Origin: Thermococcus aggregans
GTDB lineage: Archaea; Methanobacteriota_B; Thermococci; Thermococcales; Thermococcaceae
Direction of reading: 5' to 3'
DNA: 64,000 bases
NCBI RefSeq assembly: GCF_024022995.1
Contig: NZ_CP099582.1
Span: forward strand, 1,364,001 to 1,428,000
Within the stretch, counting starts at the first letter, position 1, and each line of letters opens with the position of its first letter. The notes beneath the pieces are model-generated. The model was not told where the DNA came from. It saw only the letters and a list, made by a program, of their open reading frames with translations, and did no database searches. Position numbers and translations under genes: made by a program. Below, in pieces: positions 63,417 through 64,000 of the stretch.

Positions 63417-64000
63417 ATGAAGGAAACAATACTCTTAACGGGCCCTCCTCTTAATGGAAGAGACGAATACACGGAGAAAGCCCTAAAGCTCGCAAAAAAC
63501 GAGGGCTTTCAGTATTATCATGTATTTGAGTACCTGAAGGAAGTTGGAAGAGAAAAAGGCGTCAAAATCACAAGAAAAAACGTTTTGGACTTTGCAATAA
63601 GCCATCCAGACCTTATGAACGATATTCGCGATGAGGCTTTCAAAAGAATAAAAGACGAAATTGAAAACAGCGAAAAGTCCTTCCACTTGGTCTCAACTCC
63701 AGCACTGTTTAGATGGGGAAGCGGGAGTGTTTTAGGCTTCACTCTAAGCAATTTAAAGCTCCTAAAGCCGAGCAGAGTCATAATCATGCTGGACGATATT
63801 CTAAGCGTCAGAAGAAGGGTAATCCACGACAAAGAATGGTTTGAACGCTTTGGAAATGAGAAAGAGAACATCAAACTTACAACCCTTGTCATGTGGCGTG
63901 AAGATGCAATAAACCACGTCAAAACACTTGTGCATGAACTCAACAAAGAGGGGATTCAGGTTAGATACGTTCTTCACTTTGGAATTAGACATCCGCCTCA
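63417..64000 (+). CDS. P-loop-like protein of unknown function, 3' end beyond window
   Basis: An open frame from ATG 63417 to the window end (194 codons seen). It opens MKETILLTGPPLNGRDEYTE. GPPLNGRD sits where a Walker A would, but with Arg and Asp for the Lys and Ser/Thr, so nucleotide binding is doubtful or altered. Later come VLDFAISHPDLMNDIRDEAF, SFHLVSTPALFRWGSG, SRVIIMLDDILSVRRRVIHD and NHVKTLVHELNKEG; the pattern LVSTPALF...VIIMLDD is kinase-like (adenylate/NTP kinase fold). GGTTGGGGG lies upstream. Divergent from the aIF1A block. Confidence 0.7.
   Translation, partial: MKETILLTGPPLNGRDEYTEKALKLAKNEGFQYYHVFEYLKEVGREKGVKITRKNVLDFAISHPDLMNDIRDEAFKRIKDEIENSEKSFHLVSTPALFRWGSGSVLGFTLSNLKLLKPSRVIIMLDDILSVRRRVIHDKEWFERFGNEKENIKLTTLVMWREDAINHVKTLVHELNKEGIQVRYVLHFGIRHPP

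Overview
The window reads as chromosomal DNA of a hyperthermophilic euryarchaeon of the order Thermococcales, most likely a Thermococcus of moderate GC content. Evidence: archaeal TATA/BRE promoters, GGTGA-type ribosome binding sites, DNA topoisomerase VI, the aIF1A/RIO1/Dim2-like information-processing block, ADP-forming acetyl-CoA synthetase, archaeal Trm56, MptA and MptE pterin enzymes, DUF530, a class III signal peptide pilin and a CGP-CTERM-like tail. The species cannot be fixed from sequence alone. Genes are packed tightly, with many 4-base ATGA overlaps and several tail-to-tail overlaps.

Layout. 1-9.1 kb: a truncated amino acid permease, a lipoprotein metallophosphoesterase, the Pit phosphate transporter with its DUF47 partner, a stand-alone RAM protein, an acetamidase/formamidase homologue, a COG2112-type kinase-like protein and an acylaminoacyl-peptidase. 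9.1-20.5 kb: MptE, a Mut7-C nuclease-like protein, an MBL hydrolase, a frameshifted nitroreductase, a tyrosine phosphatase, an operon of four unknown membrane or secreted proteins, then a minus-strand run of LigB-like protein, threonine synthase, agmatinase family enzyme, MetRS beta-like protein and a nitrilase-superfamily enzyme. 20.5-28.5 kb: a deoxyribosyltransferase-like protein, a methyltransferase, secreted unknowns, three GNAT acetyltransferases, an MFS transporter, and an ArsR-type regulator coupled to a small membrane protein gene carrying an in-frame stop.

28.5-38.6 kb is accessory. It holds another MFS transporter, a GC-rich pair of ABC half-transporters, and a minus-strand cluster headed by a secreted C39/C10-like cysteine protease followed by small multi-spanning membrane proteins. 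One of these is intact, one is split by an IS1341-type tnpB element, and one is frameshifted. 38.6-53.2 kb is housekeeping: NMN adenylyltransferase, SAM hydroxide adenosyltransferase, Trm56, a CDP-alcohol phosphatidyltransferase, HAD enzymes, ASCH proteins, a tiny pilin beside its prepilin peptidase, Pcm, a PAPS-reductase-like/ferredoxin fusion and a membrane-bound transcription regulator. 53.4-64 kb: tRNA-Lys(TTT), a DUF4139-like protein, ADP-forming acetyl-CoA synthetase beta, MptA, then the conserved block aIF1A - RIO1 - KH/Dim2 - Top6B - Top6A - DUF530 - HTH protein.

The best candidate for an undescribed system is the protease/membrane-protein cluster at 33.3-38.5 kb. Removing 1448 bp around tnpB restores a continuous 148-residue reading frame. 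Other notable signals are three inverted repeats lying on predicted transcription start sites (C-N hydrolase, ArsR-type regulator, mptA), an A8 frameshift at the start of the nitroreductase, and GC-rich patches that suggest recombination with a higher-GC relative. All functions are inferred from motifs and remembered families; no search was run.
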